From: Isoetes taiwanensis
Lineage: Eukaryota; Streptophyta; Lycopodiopsida; Isoetales; Isoetaceae
NCBI GenBank assembly: GCA_021234155.1
Contig: JAJEKV010000053.1
Coordinates: 8,871,798 to 8,935,797 of the forward strand
Direction of reading: 5' to 3'
DNA length: 64,000 nt
The notes beneath the pieces are model-generated. The model saw only the letters and a program-made list of their open reading frames with translations. It was not told the DNA's origin and searched no databases. Each line of letters opens with the position of its first letter. Positions within the stretch are counted from its first letter, which is position 1. The position numbers and the translations under genes are program-made. Of this stretch, positions 32,792 to 45,657 are shown one piece after another.

Positions 32792-35700
32792 CGATAGAAG
32801 AGGAACAAATCTCAACATGGACAAAGAAAGAAAGGAAGCCAAAATGAAGAACTGTTCGAAAGCAAGGGAGAAATGAGACTATAAGGGTCACTGAAATAAA
32901 GACGAAATAGAATGCACATGTAAGGCTGATAGAAAATATGGTAAAAGCGGAACGACCACAAAGCCTGAAGGTACAGAGAGGATGAACCCAGACAAAAGGA
33001 GAAAAGAAGGACACAATGGGACACTATCGTGGAAGATGGAAGAGAAGCATAAAAATGAAGGAGCAGATGGAAAAGTGCGGTAAGAGATGAGGAAAGGAAC
33101 TCATGGTACAACAGCAAACAGAGCCATGAACCTCACGACATCAATAGAGTGACGATGGCAAATGGCCAATGCACCAATACATATTACACTAACAAAGATA
33201 CAAAAATCCGAACTATCCTAACTAGCAAAAAAGACAAGGAGCAAGAAGACAAAGAAGGAACCGATGCAACTAAAGGAGTAATGTGAAAGGAAACAACAAG
33301 CCAAAGGAAATCAATGAAGGGAACATGGCATACACAACCGAATAGAGAAATGCCATCAAATAGAGATGCTGAGATAATGAGGAGCGTATAACAAAAAGGA
33401 GCGCAACAACCCATAATGGAGCAAGTCGAATCTAATAGAACAGATTGAAAATGTGGAATAAGACAGGGAGAAACGAGTCCACAAGGATCATTGAAAACAA
33501 AATGAAACAGAATGCACAGAAGAAGCTAATAGGACATATTGAGCAAGCGTAACAAATCTAAAAACGAAAATAACAAAGGGTCAAAGCGGAAAACATAAAA
33601 GCGCAAAAACAGTAAAAAAGGGCCAAAAGAATACCTAAATGACAAAAGTAAAAACGCCTAAAAATAAAGAAACCTATTAACAAACTTGAACAACCAGAAA
33701 TAACGGCGTAAAGTACTTTAAAATTTGGAAATCCTAGAAAAAAGTGAGCAACCAGGCTGAACTGAGCAACCAAGGGTTGGAAACGTAACAAAAAACATAG
33801 GATTATCAAATGCAAGAAGAGAACTAGGCAGGAAAACGAAAAATTGAAACCCATGGTACCAAAAATCTAAAGAGAGTACATAAAACATGGTAAAGAGTCA
33901 AATGAAGGCAATGGAGTTTGAAAGAGTAGCTTAAGGCAATGGTACAAAGAAGGCAAGATGAAAGTGCAAATGGAGCAAATGAAACGACAAAAAATAAAAG
34001 CAGTAAACGAAGCTAATAGGAAATGACGGAATTACTGAGACCAAAGGAACTTCCTGTGACAAAAAGGGAATGGTGGTGATTTAGTAATTCAAAAAAGGAT
34101 GAAGCACATATAGGTGAAATGATCAAGGACACCAAAAAGCTAAGGAGCAAATAAACCACTCGCACTCTAAAGCATAGAATGTGGAAACCATGGAGCAATG
34201 TAGCAAAGAACAATGATAACTCAATGGAAAAAGCATCAAAACCTGATAAAAACATGACCCAAAATGGTCCGGAACCATGCAAAGAAAGCAAACCAGTGTA
34301 CTACTAAATCTCACCGAATATAAACAACCACTATATAACTGACCATTAAGAAAATAGACAACAGATAAAAACCATTAGCAAAGGCTAAGATATCGATTAA
34401 TACTGCTTCACTGATGTTGTGAAAATACAACAGTGGATTGAATACAACTTGGTACAACGGGTTTGAACATAACAGATTGAAAGCAGAGAAACAAGTAACA
34501 AATGAGCAATAGAAGACAGAACAAGTTGGCAAAAAGGATGACTAGAATAGATCAGGTGAGGGTTACAAATCAAGAAGAAAGGGCTAAGCAAGGCTAATAG
34601 AGTAAAGACAATTCAAAAGGTTAATTGAATAAAAAACGAAAAGGAACTTGAGCGAATAGATTAAAAAAGACGCGAATGAAGGCTCGACATAGTTAATAAA
34701 CAAATGAAAGAAAACACATATGAGACTAATGAAATGTGGATCAAAAAATAAATAGAAAGGTGAACTAAAAAAGGAACTAAAATAGCTAAAAAGAAGTCAA
34801 CGAGAATACATGGAGCAAATGGCTAAATACAGAATGAGTGAAAGACTAGTCGACAAAGGAAACACGCATAAAACATGATGCCAAGCCGGACAGACCAATA
34901 TGCGAAAAATTAGTATCAACCTAACTACATATATAGGGAGCAAGATCAACAGAAAAAGTTCAAAGATGTCGAAACAAGGGTAATGACGTGAACCCAGAGG
35001 GACCAGCATAACTGGAAAAGCAACCCGCATGCCCCAAATTATGGGAGGACGAAAAATAAGAACGTGAGCAAGAGTGGCACGAAGGCAAAAATAACGGAGC
35101 AACAAAAGGGGGCAAAGGAACAAATGTAACTGCAAATAGGATGACTCAAGCGAAGAATGGAGAACAAGGAACAACACGATAAACAACTAGAAAATTTATA
35201 GGCGACCCTATAAATGAATAGCTCAGTGAGATCCATAACTTGCAAACAACGCCCATAGAAACTCTAATGCCAGAACACAAGATAGATAATCGAAACAACT
35301 AAGAAATCTGGAAAAACAACGATGGAGGGAACTATGTAAAATATGCCATGAAAATGTGCACATCACCATAATGCCGCCACAAGCAGTCTCCAATGAAAAA
35401 ATTGTGATAGAAGAACTACAAATTGCCTCTAAAGGCTACCATGAGTGAAATAAGGACGCCATGCTTAATGCAGAGTCAAGAAGAAAGGGGCACAAATACG
35501 AGTAGCGTCCAATAGAAGAATGAGCACCTTGAGCAAAATGACATACAACCTAAAAACTGAAAAAAGAGGGGATAAGCGCAAACATCCCCTATCACGTGCC
35601 CACCAAATGGAAAACATCCAAAAGACCATAGTCCCAGACAAGAATGTAGTCATAAAAATTGGAAAAACTAAAAAGATTGATCAATTGAAAGCAGTCCAGC

Positions 35701-36964
35701 ACTGACTAACACGCTATGTGAAACAGGGAAAATTTTAAGGGACCTATAATTTTGTACAAGTATAATGAATTGGCCATTCCTTGTAAAATATGCCCCCAAA
35801 AGTGTAGCCTGAACTGGCCATTTTTCCTATTTTTTCCTAATGTAGATGCAACCCAATTGGCGTTTTTTGAACTAAATATCTAATAATGTGTAGCTCAAAT
35901 GGTGATTTTTAGCTAGGTTCTTATTAAATATAGAGCTAGTTGCCCAAACATAAAGAAGTCGCTACCCTATATAAATGTGTTAAGTTACATGTTGTATAAA
36001 TTTGAATTCATACCCCATGTATTTCAATAATGCACAAATTGCTGGTAGGGAGAATAAAAAATCGGATGCCAGAGTCTTCATAAAGAGGATTGAAAAGTGC
36101 CTTGACGTTTGATTTTCCAAAAGAGAGGGATTATTCTTAGTTGGTAGATATATTTAAAAATAAAAATTTCTAATAATATTGGCCCCCAATAAGTGAAGAA
36201 TTTATGAGGAGGCCTCTTAATGAGTTAAGATTTGGCGAACTTAAGGCATTACAGGATTTGGCTAAATGGCCTAAATGGCCATTCCATAAGCATATCTAGT
36301 TCTCACTTGGGACTGAATTGGCCCCAAAGTCGATACCACTCCAATTAGCAAATATCTAATTGGCCATTCTAATGTCGTAATAGGCAATAAAGTGCCACAA
36401 AATGGCGAATCTGCAGGTACTCCATAGGTAAGGCATCCTACTCAAGCCGGCCGTCGCATTTTGCCTGAACCTATAATTTGTGGCCAAATGGCCCGCCGGG
36501 GCCACTAAAATTTTCACTGATGTGAAACAAACTAAGAGAAAAGGGCAACAACATGATGAGTTCTCACTATTAGCAAGTACGAATCTTATAGAAGGATCTC
36601 AAGAAAAACGCAATATCAGTCAAAACACAATACAACCTCAGGGACATCTATAAAAAACACATACACAAGTGATGCAAACTGATGCAACGAACCACCCAAC
36701 CATGGAGTACTATACAACACAGCGTGTTAAACTAATGACAATGAGAAAGATAAAAGCGCAAAAAATGCTCGACAAACAAAAGTTGTGAGTCTGGTACACA
36801 ATAGCTGGGCATGCAATCTATAACCAGGTATAAAATATGACAAAAGGGAGGCCAGACCCTAAACCCTTATATGGGCCTTCTAGACGGAGAGTAAAAAATA
36901 TTGAGCCCATAGCACAATAAAATCCAATGCAAGTTTCGGCGCAACTGAAAGAAATGAGAAAATA

Positions 36965-37255
36965 AAAACATACCTAGGTTGCGCTTGAGAAAATCCACAA
37001 AAGAAAAATCGGCAGCCAATATTAGGAGAGCAAAGTATAACCTATCCTGAGCAATTAAATGAAACGAGAATCCGACAACACATCTTGGTTGCGCTTGAAA
37101 AAATCCACTAGGTTGCGCTTGAAGAAACCACAAAAAATTCGGGGGGCCAACATTAGGAAAAAATGATTACAATATACCTAGTCAGAAACTCACGTGGTAG
37201 ATGAATGAAATGAGAAAACAAAACCATACCTAGGTTGTGCTCGAAAAAATCCACA
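36965..37255. repeat. Short interspersed repeats in X2
   Basis: AGGTTGCGCTTGA-AAAATCCAC occurs about four times (near 36974, 37085, 37109 and 37230). Confidence 0.65.
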
Positions 37256-38464
37256 AGAAGAAAACGGCGAGCGAACATAGAAAGACGAAGTATCACATAT
37301 CAAGGCATTTGAATGGAACGCGAATCCAACAACATATGTTGCCAAAAACTGATGAAGGCATTTTATAAAATGGACAAAACATCTCCGGACAACAAATAAG
37401 GATAGGAAAATGTACTTGTCGTTAATATGAGGACTAAAGCCTAGATCTTTACAAAAGAAATGCCTTAAAATACATATGTGACTAGCAACTTCGCACGCTA
37501 CAATGAAAGATACAAACATCCCCAAGACAATAGAATTTGAAAAAACCTTCCAATCACAAATAAAGATAAATACAACGCCAAAACATTGGACTCTGAAAAA
37601 TTGTTTCATTCGGAACTTGAACCTATGACCACAGGAATAAAAACCATTTGGCTATCCAATGTACCCTATCAATTTGTATTAATAATATCATATTTTTTTG
37701 AAGAAGGCAAAAACGATTACAGAAACTGACTTACAGATGGGGAAGGTTTGCTTTGCGGTGAAGACTTCTAGGGTCGCGGCAACGAACTGAATCCATGCAA
37801 GGATTCGATCTGAGTTATTCTGCCAGATGCTGTGGCTAGAGTCCAGGTCCTTGCTAACACGATCTGGAGTCAGATTCGGCTCAAAACTGGCCTTGACAAA
37901 TGAATCAGCTGGGTCTCTATAAGCACCGACAACCAGGAAAACGGCACGAGCAAGCAGCACAAAAATCAATATGAACAGAACAGGTTCGGGCTTGCAACCA
38001 TCGATTTATGCTAAACCACAGATCACATCTGCAAAAGTGGAATACAAAAGGTATCGATATTATCCGGCATGCCCTGTGTTCCAGAAAGACTCCTTGCAAC
38101 CATCGATTCATGCTTTGTGCTCTAGCAAGATCAGGAAGAAAAATGATTGAAAACTGTCCACGAATATATTGAGTGGTCCACCAGGATCATACAAACCAAA
38201 GAACTGGATTCCTGCAAAACCCTCACCGCTAAGAACCCATTCAAAATAGAAAACCAAGAAAAACCAGATGTGGACTGCACAAAAACTCTGGTCGAAAAAA
38301 TAGTTCTTGAACCACATCCACGAAGGCTTAGCGGGAACCAGTCGCTGGCAGTAGTGGCCGAATCCAAGCCAAAGGAAGAGCCCTACTACCGAGCTTCCAG
38401 AAATTTTAGCAGATTGTGCAATAAAGATCAAACATAGGAATAGTCTTTGAACGGTAGATTATCC

Positions 38465-38618
38465 AACTGGTAGGATAGAGAAGAAACAGAAAACTAGCTC
38501 AAGAGAACGCCGATGACGAAAAAATGAAAATATGCTGAATAAATAGGGAGTCCGAAAAAGGGGCGTCCCCATCCAAGGAATGTCGGTTCTATTGCTATCG
38601 CAATAGAACCGTGGCATT
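38465..38618 (-). repeat. X2 terminal repeat (A1)
   Basis: Outer right end of X2, with the dyad GGTTCTATTGC-TATC-GCAATAGAACC 7 bases from the junction. Confidence 0.9.
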
Positions 38619-38741
38619 GTTCTTCTCTTGATCAAGAGAAGAAAGTGCTGATCTGGCATACTTACCTTCAGATTCATTCTTTTGCATAGGCAGGTGGGTG
38701 TTTAGTTGGTGAATAAAGCTTGTCGTCCTTCAAAAAAAAAA
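38619..38741 (+). mobile_element. LINE 3' end with poly(A) tail
   Basis: When joined to 31317 the LINE frame continues (NCSSLDQEKKVLIWHTY) to a TAG near 38688. A 3' UTR with AATAAA at 38713 and an A tail at about 38732-38741 closes the element. Confidence 0.85.
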
Positions 38742-39934
38742 CAATCTCTGGACAATATCAGAATACCATGTGTTAATTTCAAAAAGTGGACTGAGCACGA
38801 AACTTATGGCATACATAACGGACCTGGATTCAATAGCTAATATCAAATTCTCGTAAAGAGTTTCTAGGGTGTGATAAATGAACATGACTTAAAACCTGTA
38901 TAGAAAATATAAAAGTAGATTGTCAAACGAAATGCATATATAAAAGACTTGCATATGCTATTATTATATTCCGGCATCGCAGGACAGGAAAAAGCTTTGC
39001 AAAGCACTGAAGGCAAGTTGTGCCATACTTACTATTTAAGAACTTAGTTAAATACACACAAGGAATGGATGGACAATCTAGCATGGCCGGCACGATTTGG
39101 CATATAAACCACCAACCATGTTGGAAGTTGATTATGCTGAATTCTGCTAGAAGTAAAGGTTACAAAGATGCTAATTCAATGAGCATCATTTCGGATAGAA
39201 AGAAAAAAGGCATCTTCGTCAAGCCTAAAAGTGCAGTCTTTGTGATGCTATGTAAGGCCAGACCAGAGCGGAGTTGGAATGCAAGTATTGAAGAAATGAA
39301 CATAACTGAGGACCCATCAGATATATGTGGTGCTGCTTCCTATAAGTGCACTTTCAGATTAGAATCAATCCTCCCAAATATCTATAGCAAGAGATCCAAT
39401 CTGGGGCCAAAATTGGTCCAAAAACGTGTAGAGGTTTTTGTGAGTGTAAGAACAATATAGCTAGTGAATTACTTATGATCACTACACAGGTGAGTTGAAC
39501 CCTAGTATTCAGATAAATAGCACAAAAGGTTTAAATATTCACAGAATGCAGTGTATAATAAGTAATTTGATAATGAATTAGAGTTATATTCAATAGTTTC
39601 AGATTATCACACACAAAATATTCAACATCACTTATCTAATTAATAAGCCATAATCCCAGGCAGTTTGGTAATAAGAATCATATTCATAGTTTTAGAATTG
39701 AATAACAAAAAATTTGATAGATGAAATGTTCAAATTTAAGACTTGATTCAGCAGTCCAACAGTGAGGTCATGACATTTGAGGTAGATCCCACCAGAGTTA
39801 GAGAAAAAAAAGAAGCAGGCTGACCAATATTCCAGGGCAAAGAGCAATCGAATCATTCCAGGGTTCATGAAGACCCTTGCCAGGCTGCCAGAAGATCTCC
39901 TGGCATTCCTGCATCTGTGCACAGATCGATTGCG

Positions 39935-40190
39935 GCTTGGACTCTTGAATCTGAGCTTCACAATACTTTTTGCTGGATATTTCAAAGTAACTTGCTAGCA
40001 TCCTAAATAAATACAAGCATCGACTATGAACACATTACCGCTGGATATTCAAAGCCGTTGGATGCCTTAGGTTAGCAATTAAGGAGAACTAGAAACATGA
40101 GGTAGCGAATTGAGGGATATTATTTATAAAGCTAGCTAGTTATGGTCATTACATTTAGAATATTTCAGAGACCGTGTATATTTCTATCTA
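39935..40190 (+). repeat. Dispersed repeat, copy 2
   Basis: Counterpart of 22041-22300, about 18 kb away in the same orientation. Confidence 0.85.
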
Positions 40191-40910
40191 CTAGTTGATA
40201 ATATAATTCTTTCATATCATTCATTGAACGATTAGTTACATGCATTACATTAGCCGTAGCCATCTAAGCAAGCCAAGCAAGGATCATTAATCCCCACTTA
40301 AGTACATTGCTCATTAGGTTTCTATGGACACAAATACCATTCCAATTTCTCAACTTCTTTCTTTCTAATTTTTGGGCCGTCACGTTGTGAATAAATGATC
40401 TAATTAACAAAATCATAAGGCTTTTTAAAAACTACTTGGTTACTCCTTGTATGTAGAATAATGGATTTTTAAAACTCAAAAAATAAAACTGTACTATATA
40501 TGAGAGTGTAACACTGGCCCCGTTGTACCTACAATCCATGATTGTTACATCACCTTGCTTGTGTGACACTCTAATTTTTTATACTGCATAAATGCCTATA
40601 TTATGCTGCCACATCTCAGTATATGTCAAGTAGGATGACATGTACAAGGATAGCACACGTCAATATACTACACATGCATATCATTTACTTAGCTAACATG
40701 TTAGTATATTGCATGGACTTGCATGAGATCAAGTAAGGAGCCTGTACCTTTCAGAAGAAATTCACAATTGGTTTTGGCTACTGCATTTTGATTGTCTTCT
40801 AATTCATTTAGAGATTAATTACTGGCTCAACAACCAACAAGTCTAACATAACTTTCTTATAATTCAAATAAGATTCGCACTGTAGATTGGTCAATCTTTC
40901 CTTACAACAT

Positions 40911-41065
40911 GTTGCTTGCTACTTAGGACACTGTCATGTCTTTTCATATCAATCCTGAGGCGTGTCTTCGATTCTCTATTCCATGTTGGTGGATTCCTCT
41001 GCAAAATACTTCAGACAATGTGCCTCTATTTTGTCATACATTCAAATAGACACAATGACGCATGT
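40911..41065 (+). mobile_element. Fragment of a second LINE copy
   Basis: Aligns with 30445-30595 of the LINE ORF2 (TTGCTTGCTACTTAGGACAC; ATATCAATCCTGAGGCGTGT; ACAATGTGCCTCTA) with about 15-20% differences by eye. Only about 155 bp remain. Confidence 0.8.
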
Positions 41066-42531
41066 AAATTTATATAAGGTCTTTTTTCGTGGGCACTTTG
41101 ATCTTTTCTCGACAGATCAAAAGTAAAGCACAATTGTAATCAAGAGTTTATATTTAAGAAAGATGTACATAGTTGGAAGTAAACTGCCTTAAACAAAATG
41201 GAGGTTTACCCACGAGGTCCTAGCAATACTATCTATCGGAGTAGTTTCTCTAAAGTATCTTTAGAGAGGTTTGGTTGAATCAAGGTCAAATCTACCACTG
41301 GATCTTTTCCTAGAATCTTCACAATGACTTGGAACATATATTTACAAGGAGTGTAATTGTTCTTCAATGCCTTGCTTTGACAGAACAACTGCAAGCAGGC
41401 TCCCTTTTTTATGCAAACAATATATGTGTTCTGCATCTACATTTTAACATGTCCAATGTCTTTGATCTTTTCAAGATTCACTTTAGATTGTGTCTTCTCT
41501 TAACCATTTTACCATTGATGTGCATAGCTGCAGTTTGTTTCCTTCGCCTGAAGAGTATGCAGGGATAGTATCATGCAAAGTTCTATGTTATCCCTCCAAG
41601 TTATAATCACCTTCTTGAAGAGATATGAGTTCCTCTTGCCTGACACGTGTCTATCACAATTAGCCAAGGAATAGGTCTAGGGGGGGCCTCATTTAAAGAA
41701 GCATGCAGATAGAATGTACACTTGCAAGTTACCTCCACAAGACCAGAATAATTGCTAACAACTACCTAGTTTAAATGACCTGGGGTCATAAAAGGAGGCT
41801 ACAAATGTGGATGATAGACATTGTCAATAAGCTTGTCAATTTTTTGCCAATTCATGCTTGTTCTACCTTGAACTTCAGACAACCACATCAATGTTTGCAA
41901 CTTCTATTTATCTTACAAGTATTTCTCTACTACCAAACAAGTTTCTCACTACAGTAGCGACAAGTGGTATTTTAGTTGCATATTCGTCTAGTTGATGTGC
42001 TTCATTTCTTCGTGTCCATGTGCCATGCATGGGCACATCCTAACTAAATGCTTCTTGGTTGACAATGGAGCTCATCTCAGAAAGCTTCATACCAATATTA
42101 AGCATCCATGTAGTTTTTTAAGATAAGGTTGAGATGCCAAGAACTGTCCCTATAAAATTATGTTCTAAATATGATCTAATGTCCAAGATGCATGTAGGCA
42201 TTTATTGACATTTATGACCACAACATATGTTGATGGATGTTGTTAGAGCTTACTGAACATTCGATTTGATGGAACATGGGTTTCTCCCTTCTTTATGGAT
42301 ATGTATGTTGTTTGGTACAAAACTAATGGTTATGAACAATGCATTGAACACCAACAAGAATACCTTATTTCAGGAATGACATACCTGCTTTAACAGTTTT
42401 CTAGCATGTTTGAGACTTCTTAATACCTTTTCCACCATAGAAAAATCGAAGAGATATTTGTACAAGGCATATATACACTCCAACAGATATGGCAAAAGAA
42501 AAAATAAGCAAGCGACGATTAGAAGCAAATT

Positions 42532-43469
42532 GTGAGTATGTATTTCTATGCAATCCATATCGAAATTAGTTCAGTTACTTATCCATTTCATTCCTCTCTC
42601 TCAGGTTTATGTATATCTGATGTGGAGAACACAGTCTCTTCACACTCGATAAGTAATGTATTCCATTTCTTTCACCAAGATATGGGCTCCTTGTTGTTCG
42701 AAGGTAGCACACCCGTGCAGCTCAGAGAAAGGGATATATGGTTCTGGAGGTATGAATACTCTCCACGAAGCTCCAAGCTTATTGAGCTTCCATTGCCCAG
42801 CTGTCCGAGCTATACTGCATGCCTCTGGATGCCACTTCTGTCTTACTCGCATGGAGTAAGTTGTCGCAGGAAATGTTCACGGCATTGAAGGAGAAGGGAG
42901 AAGTCTGCGGGCATGTGAAGATAAATTTAGGAATTGATCTGTTCATTGCCTTATTCAAGAGCGCCGATAATGTTAAGAAGACCTTGAAGATGTTTACAGT
43001 TCAACAGTCAATGGATAGTTTTTCAAATAGTCTATTTCTTAAAGGTTGGAGTGCTTGACTTCACGATGGAGCTGAATCTACTGAATGCAGGATAAGTCGA
43101 GACATGGTTCGGTTCAGATATTGCATTCGGAAGCAAACGTTGTATCTCACTTTTAAGTATAGGAGATGGCGAAATGTCTGTGAAGGAATAAAGTACGTCT
43201 GGATCCCAGTAGAACAAGACGACAATGATGGCACTCATTCCGTTGTCATAGACTTAAACATTCATAAGGATAATCAGCTGTTCAAAAGTCTCAGAGCGAA
43301 GAGCGAGTGGTCTCTGTTCGATGTCCGGCGGCAATTGGAGTTTGAGACAGACTTAAATTTCTTCCATTTTATAATAGATGGCCAGAAGGTGGGAAAGCGC
43401 AGAGAAGAATGCTATAAATTGGGGTCATGCATGCCACCAAAAATAATATCTGTAGATGAATCTATGTAA
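42532..43469 (+). CDS. Unidentified possible gene in two or three pieces
   Basis: Three open segments have protein-like composition: 42600-42888 (LCISDVENTVSSHS; SLLFEGSTPVQLRERDIWFW), 42850-43058 (LSQEMFTALKEKGEVCG; INLGIDLFIALFKSADNVKK) and 43104-43469 (SVVIDLNIHKDNQLFKSLRA; WSLFDVRRQLEFETDLNFFH; IIDGQKVGKRREE). The last two are in the same frame, separated by one stop and about 45 bases. A CTCTCTCTCAG acceptor-like site at 42594-42604 precedes the first. The last segment has the feel of a small alpha/beta domain. I do not recognise the family. Confidence 0.35.
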
Positions 43470-43552
43470 TATAAATTTAAGTGATGATTAATTGGAGATC
43501 TATTGTATATTGATTGCAAAGGTTTGCTTTCGTTGTAACATAAAAATTAAAG

Positions 43553-43799
43553 TAGCTACGGTGCGAAATTGTGTATAACATAAAATATGGAAGTTGTATT
43601 TCTGCACCGTACCTACGGTGCGAAATTGTGGATATCATAAAATATGGAAGTGTTATTTTTGCACCGTAGCCACGGTGCAAAATCGTGAATATCTTAAAAT
43701 AAGGAAGTGCTGTTTTCGCACCATAGCCACGGTGCGAAATTGTGCATAGCATAAAATATGGAAGCGTCATATTCGCACCGTAGCCACTATGCGAAAATA
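43553..43799. repeat. 57-bp minisatellite, about 4.3 units
   Basis: Four units of about 57 bp each begin (T)ACGGTGCGAAATTGTG, continue CATAAAATATGGAAG and end TTCGCACCGTAGCC. The unit ends are complementary (ACGGTGCGAAA and TTTCGCACCGT), so each unit can fold as a hairpin. The array ends about 25 bp before the DIRS-like element. Confidence 0.95.
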
Positions 43800-45136
43800 C
43801 AAATTCTATATTTTATGTTTTACACAATGCTACGGTTCTATTCCGCTAGCAATAGAACTGCCATTCCTTGGATGGGGACGCCACCTCAGCTCTTTCCCCT
43901 TTTTATAGCCCATTTTTCCTTTTCTTTGGCTATCGGCGTTCTCCTTGGGCTTTTCTCCTAGTTACGATCGTCTCTACCTGGTTTCCTACCTTCAAAAGCC
44001 TGTCGTAGCCAAAGAGCTCAACTATGTGCCTACCGCCTGTGTTCCTACTCAAAAACGGTTTTCGAGGTACGATGATTGTTATATTCTTGGTTTTAATCTT
44101 CTTGGTGTCTGGGATGCGATTCAGAGTCTTGGGCATCAGTCCCCTCTTGGTTACGGCATGATCAGGGATTTCTTGAGCGGTTTGGGTTAGTTTTTTCTTT
44201 CTTTTTTGTTCCTTGTTTTTGTTTGAATCAGCTGAATTCGGCATGCTAGATTGCCAATAGCTTGGGTCTTCCTGCTTCCGGGGCGCTTTGAGCCTTGCGT
44301 CTTCTGTTCTTCCAGCCTCTGCCCTGAGTTTCGGGCCATTCGGGCCACGATACCGCCTCCTGCCAGATGGTTTGGCAGTGGGGCATGTCTTCGGCCTGCC
44401 ATAGCCCGATCTTGCTGCTCCGATTCTCAGTTAGCTTCAGCCTCCCTCCCCAGCTCCTCTGAAACCATTTTCCAGGTCTGTTTCTTTGTTTTTTCCAATC
44501 CGTTACTTAGTCCCCTCTCGATATTGCCTCTCTGTCTCTGATTTGCTTCAAAACCGGATTCCTTTTTTCACCCCAGATACTGCCCTTGCTCTTCAATCTC
44601 GATTTCTATCAGGCCCTCCAGTATCTATCTCCTCTCTGCCACCATCTTTGTTGCCATTCCGATCCTTTTCGCTCTCTGCCTTCCTTCGATGCTGCCGCTT
44701 TCCACCTTCGCCTTCCCTCAATGCTGCCGCTTCCGCCACTCCTGAGGCGGGGATACCGGGCCGTCGACCCGGGTTACCCCAGTTTTGTTGGGATACAGTC
44801 TGGATTCCCTTGGAACCATTGGCCTTCTTTTTTTGGATGATTTTTCATTTTTTATCTTGTTTGCTTGGTCCCCTAGCGGTTGAGGTCCCCTAGCGGTTTG
44901 TCTTTACGATTTTCTTTCTTTGGTATTCTTTTCGTTTGTTATTATTTGGTTGCAAGTCTCTAAGGCCACATCTTTTCCTTTGGCTTCTTTTCCCTTCCCA
45001 ATGTTTCCCATTGGTGCTGTAGGTTCATTTTTCGTGTTTCCTCATGAGTGTTGCCTGCCTTATTTTTTCTTGCTTCTCTGCCCTTTCTTCGCCTTTGTTT
45101 TTTCTCGTTAATTTTTCGTTATATGGTTGTGTTTAG

Positions 45137-45657
45137 TTGGGTGTGTTGCACGCTCGCGATCAGTTCGAGAACGTTCATCACGATCAGTTCCCAGCTTTAA
45201 GAACGACAGAGTCCATGTTCTCAGAGCTTCATGCTCGATTGATTGCCCTGTCTCTTCGAGTGCCCGATGCCGTCCTCCAGATTGTCGAAGAAGGTAAGGC
45301 TGCCACTTTGCAGAGGATGAAGTTTTTGATTATTGCTGATCGCGAGGGCTATGACATCACCTTGATTTTGATGACCACACGGGCCCTGCCCTGACTGCTG
45401 ATGATTCTAAGAAATTAAAACTAGCTCGGCAGATGCATCGTGATCGGTGCTCTGTTTCTAGGTCCACTGCTTCGCCCTCTGGCTCCACCTTCTCTGCCAC
45501 ACCTCAATCCCCCTTTTCCTCATCTTGGTCGGGTACCCGCCTATTCTGCACTTTTTGTGGGCGCCTGGGCCATCGCATTGAAACATGCCATTCTCGACCC
45601 AACACGGGCTCTCCTGTTGCCCCCTCCTGCCTTTGGTTCCGCACCCGGGTTCTTTAG
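45137..45657 (+). pseudogene. DIRS-like element Gag with zinc knuckle
   Basis: A first frame (45137-45394) reads a helical region (FSELHARLIALSLRVPDAVL, QIVEEGKAATLQRMKFLIIA). After a frameshift, RQMHRDRCS and a serine/proline linker lead to the CCHC knuckle CTFCGRLGHRIETC near 45546-45590, the usual RNA-binding motif at the Gag C-terminus. I assign it as Gag from position and knuckle only. Confidence 0.6.

Larger units (their letters stand above)
31318..38618 (-). mobile_element. X2: complete non-coding element with DIRS-like-element ends, inserted in the LINE
   Basis: Both boundaries are exact because the LINE sequence rejoins in frame when X2 is removed. ATT stands at both junctions (31315-31317 and 38616-38618). 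The left tip is CCTAGGATGGGTCC; the right tip carries a dyad then GTGGCATT. The right tip (154 bp) is repeated internally in the same orientation at 32602-32756, and the left tip (about 35 bp) is repeated directly beside it at 32757. The plus strand is strongly purine-rich, and no RT, RNase H or recombinase frame exists. It is a 7.3-kb non-autonomous relative of the DIRS-like element (inference from shared ends). Confidence 0.8.
38742..42530. other. AT-rich DNA with dispersed repeats
   Basis: Contains the dispersed-repeat copy at 39935-40190 and a LINE fragment at 40911-41065. A 146-codon frame at 39020-39457 has no recognisable motif and I do not call it. The rest shows nothing I can support. 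Confidence 0.4.

Noticed and set aside
32175-38437. Minus-strand hydrophobic frames in X2 as possible membrane proteins
   Set aside because: Same composition effect; frames are broken by indels relative to X1.
39020-39457. 146-codon plus-strand frame
   Set aside because: No motif, no family resemblance and no promoter or splice context; length alone is not enough in this AT-rich DNA.
43553-43799. CRISPR-like array
   Set aside because: Units are directly tandem with no unique spacers, and the setting is a plant genome; it is a minisatellite.
44251-44893. Serine/proline-rich frames near the start of the DIRS-like element
   Set aside because: Several overlapping frames of similar quality in C/T-rich DNA; no conserved motif until the knuckle-bearing region at 45.5 kb.
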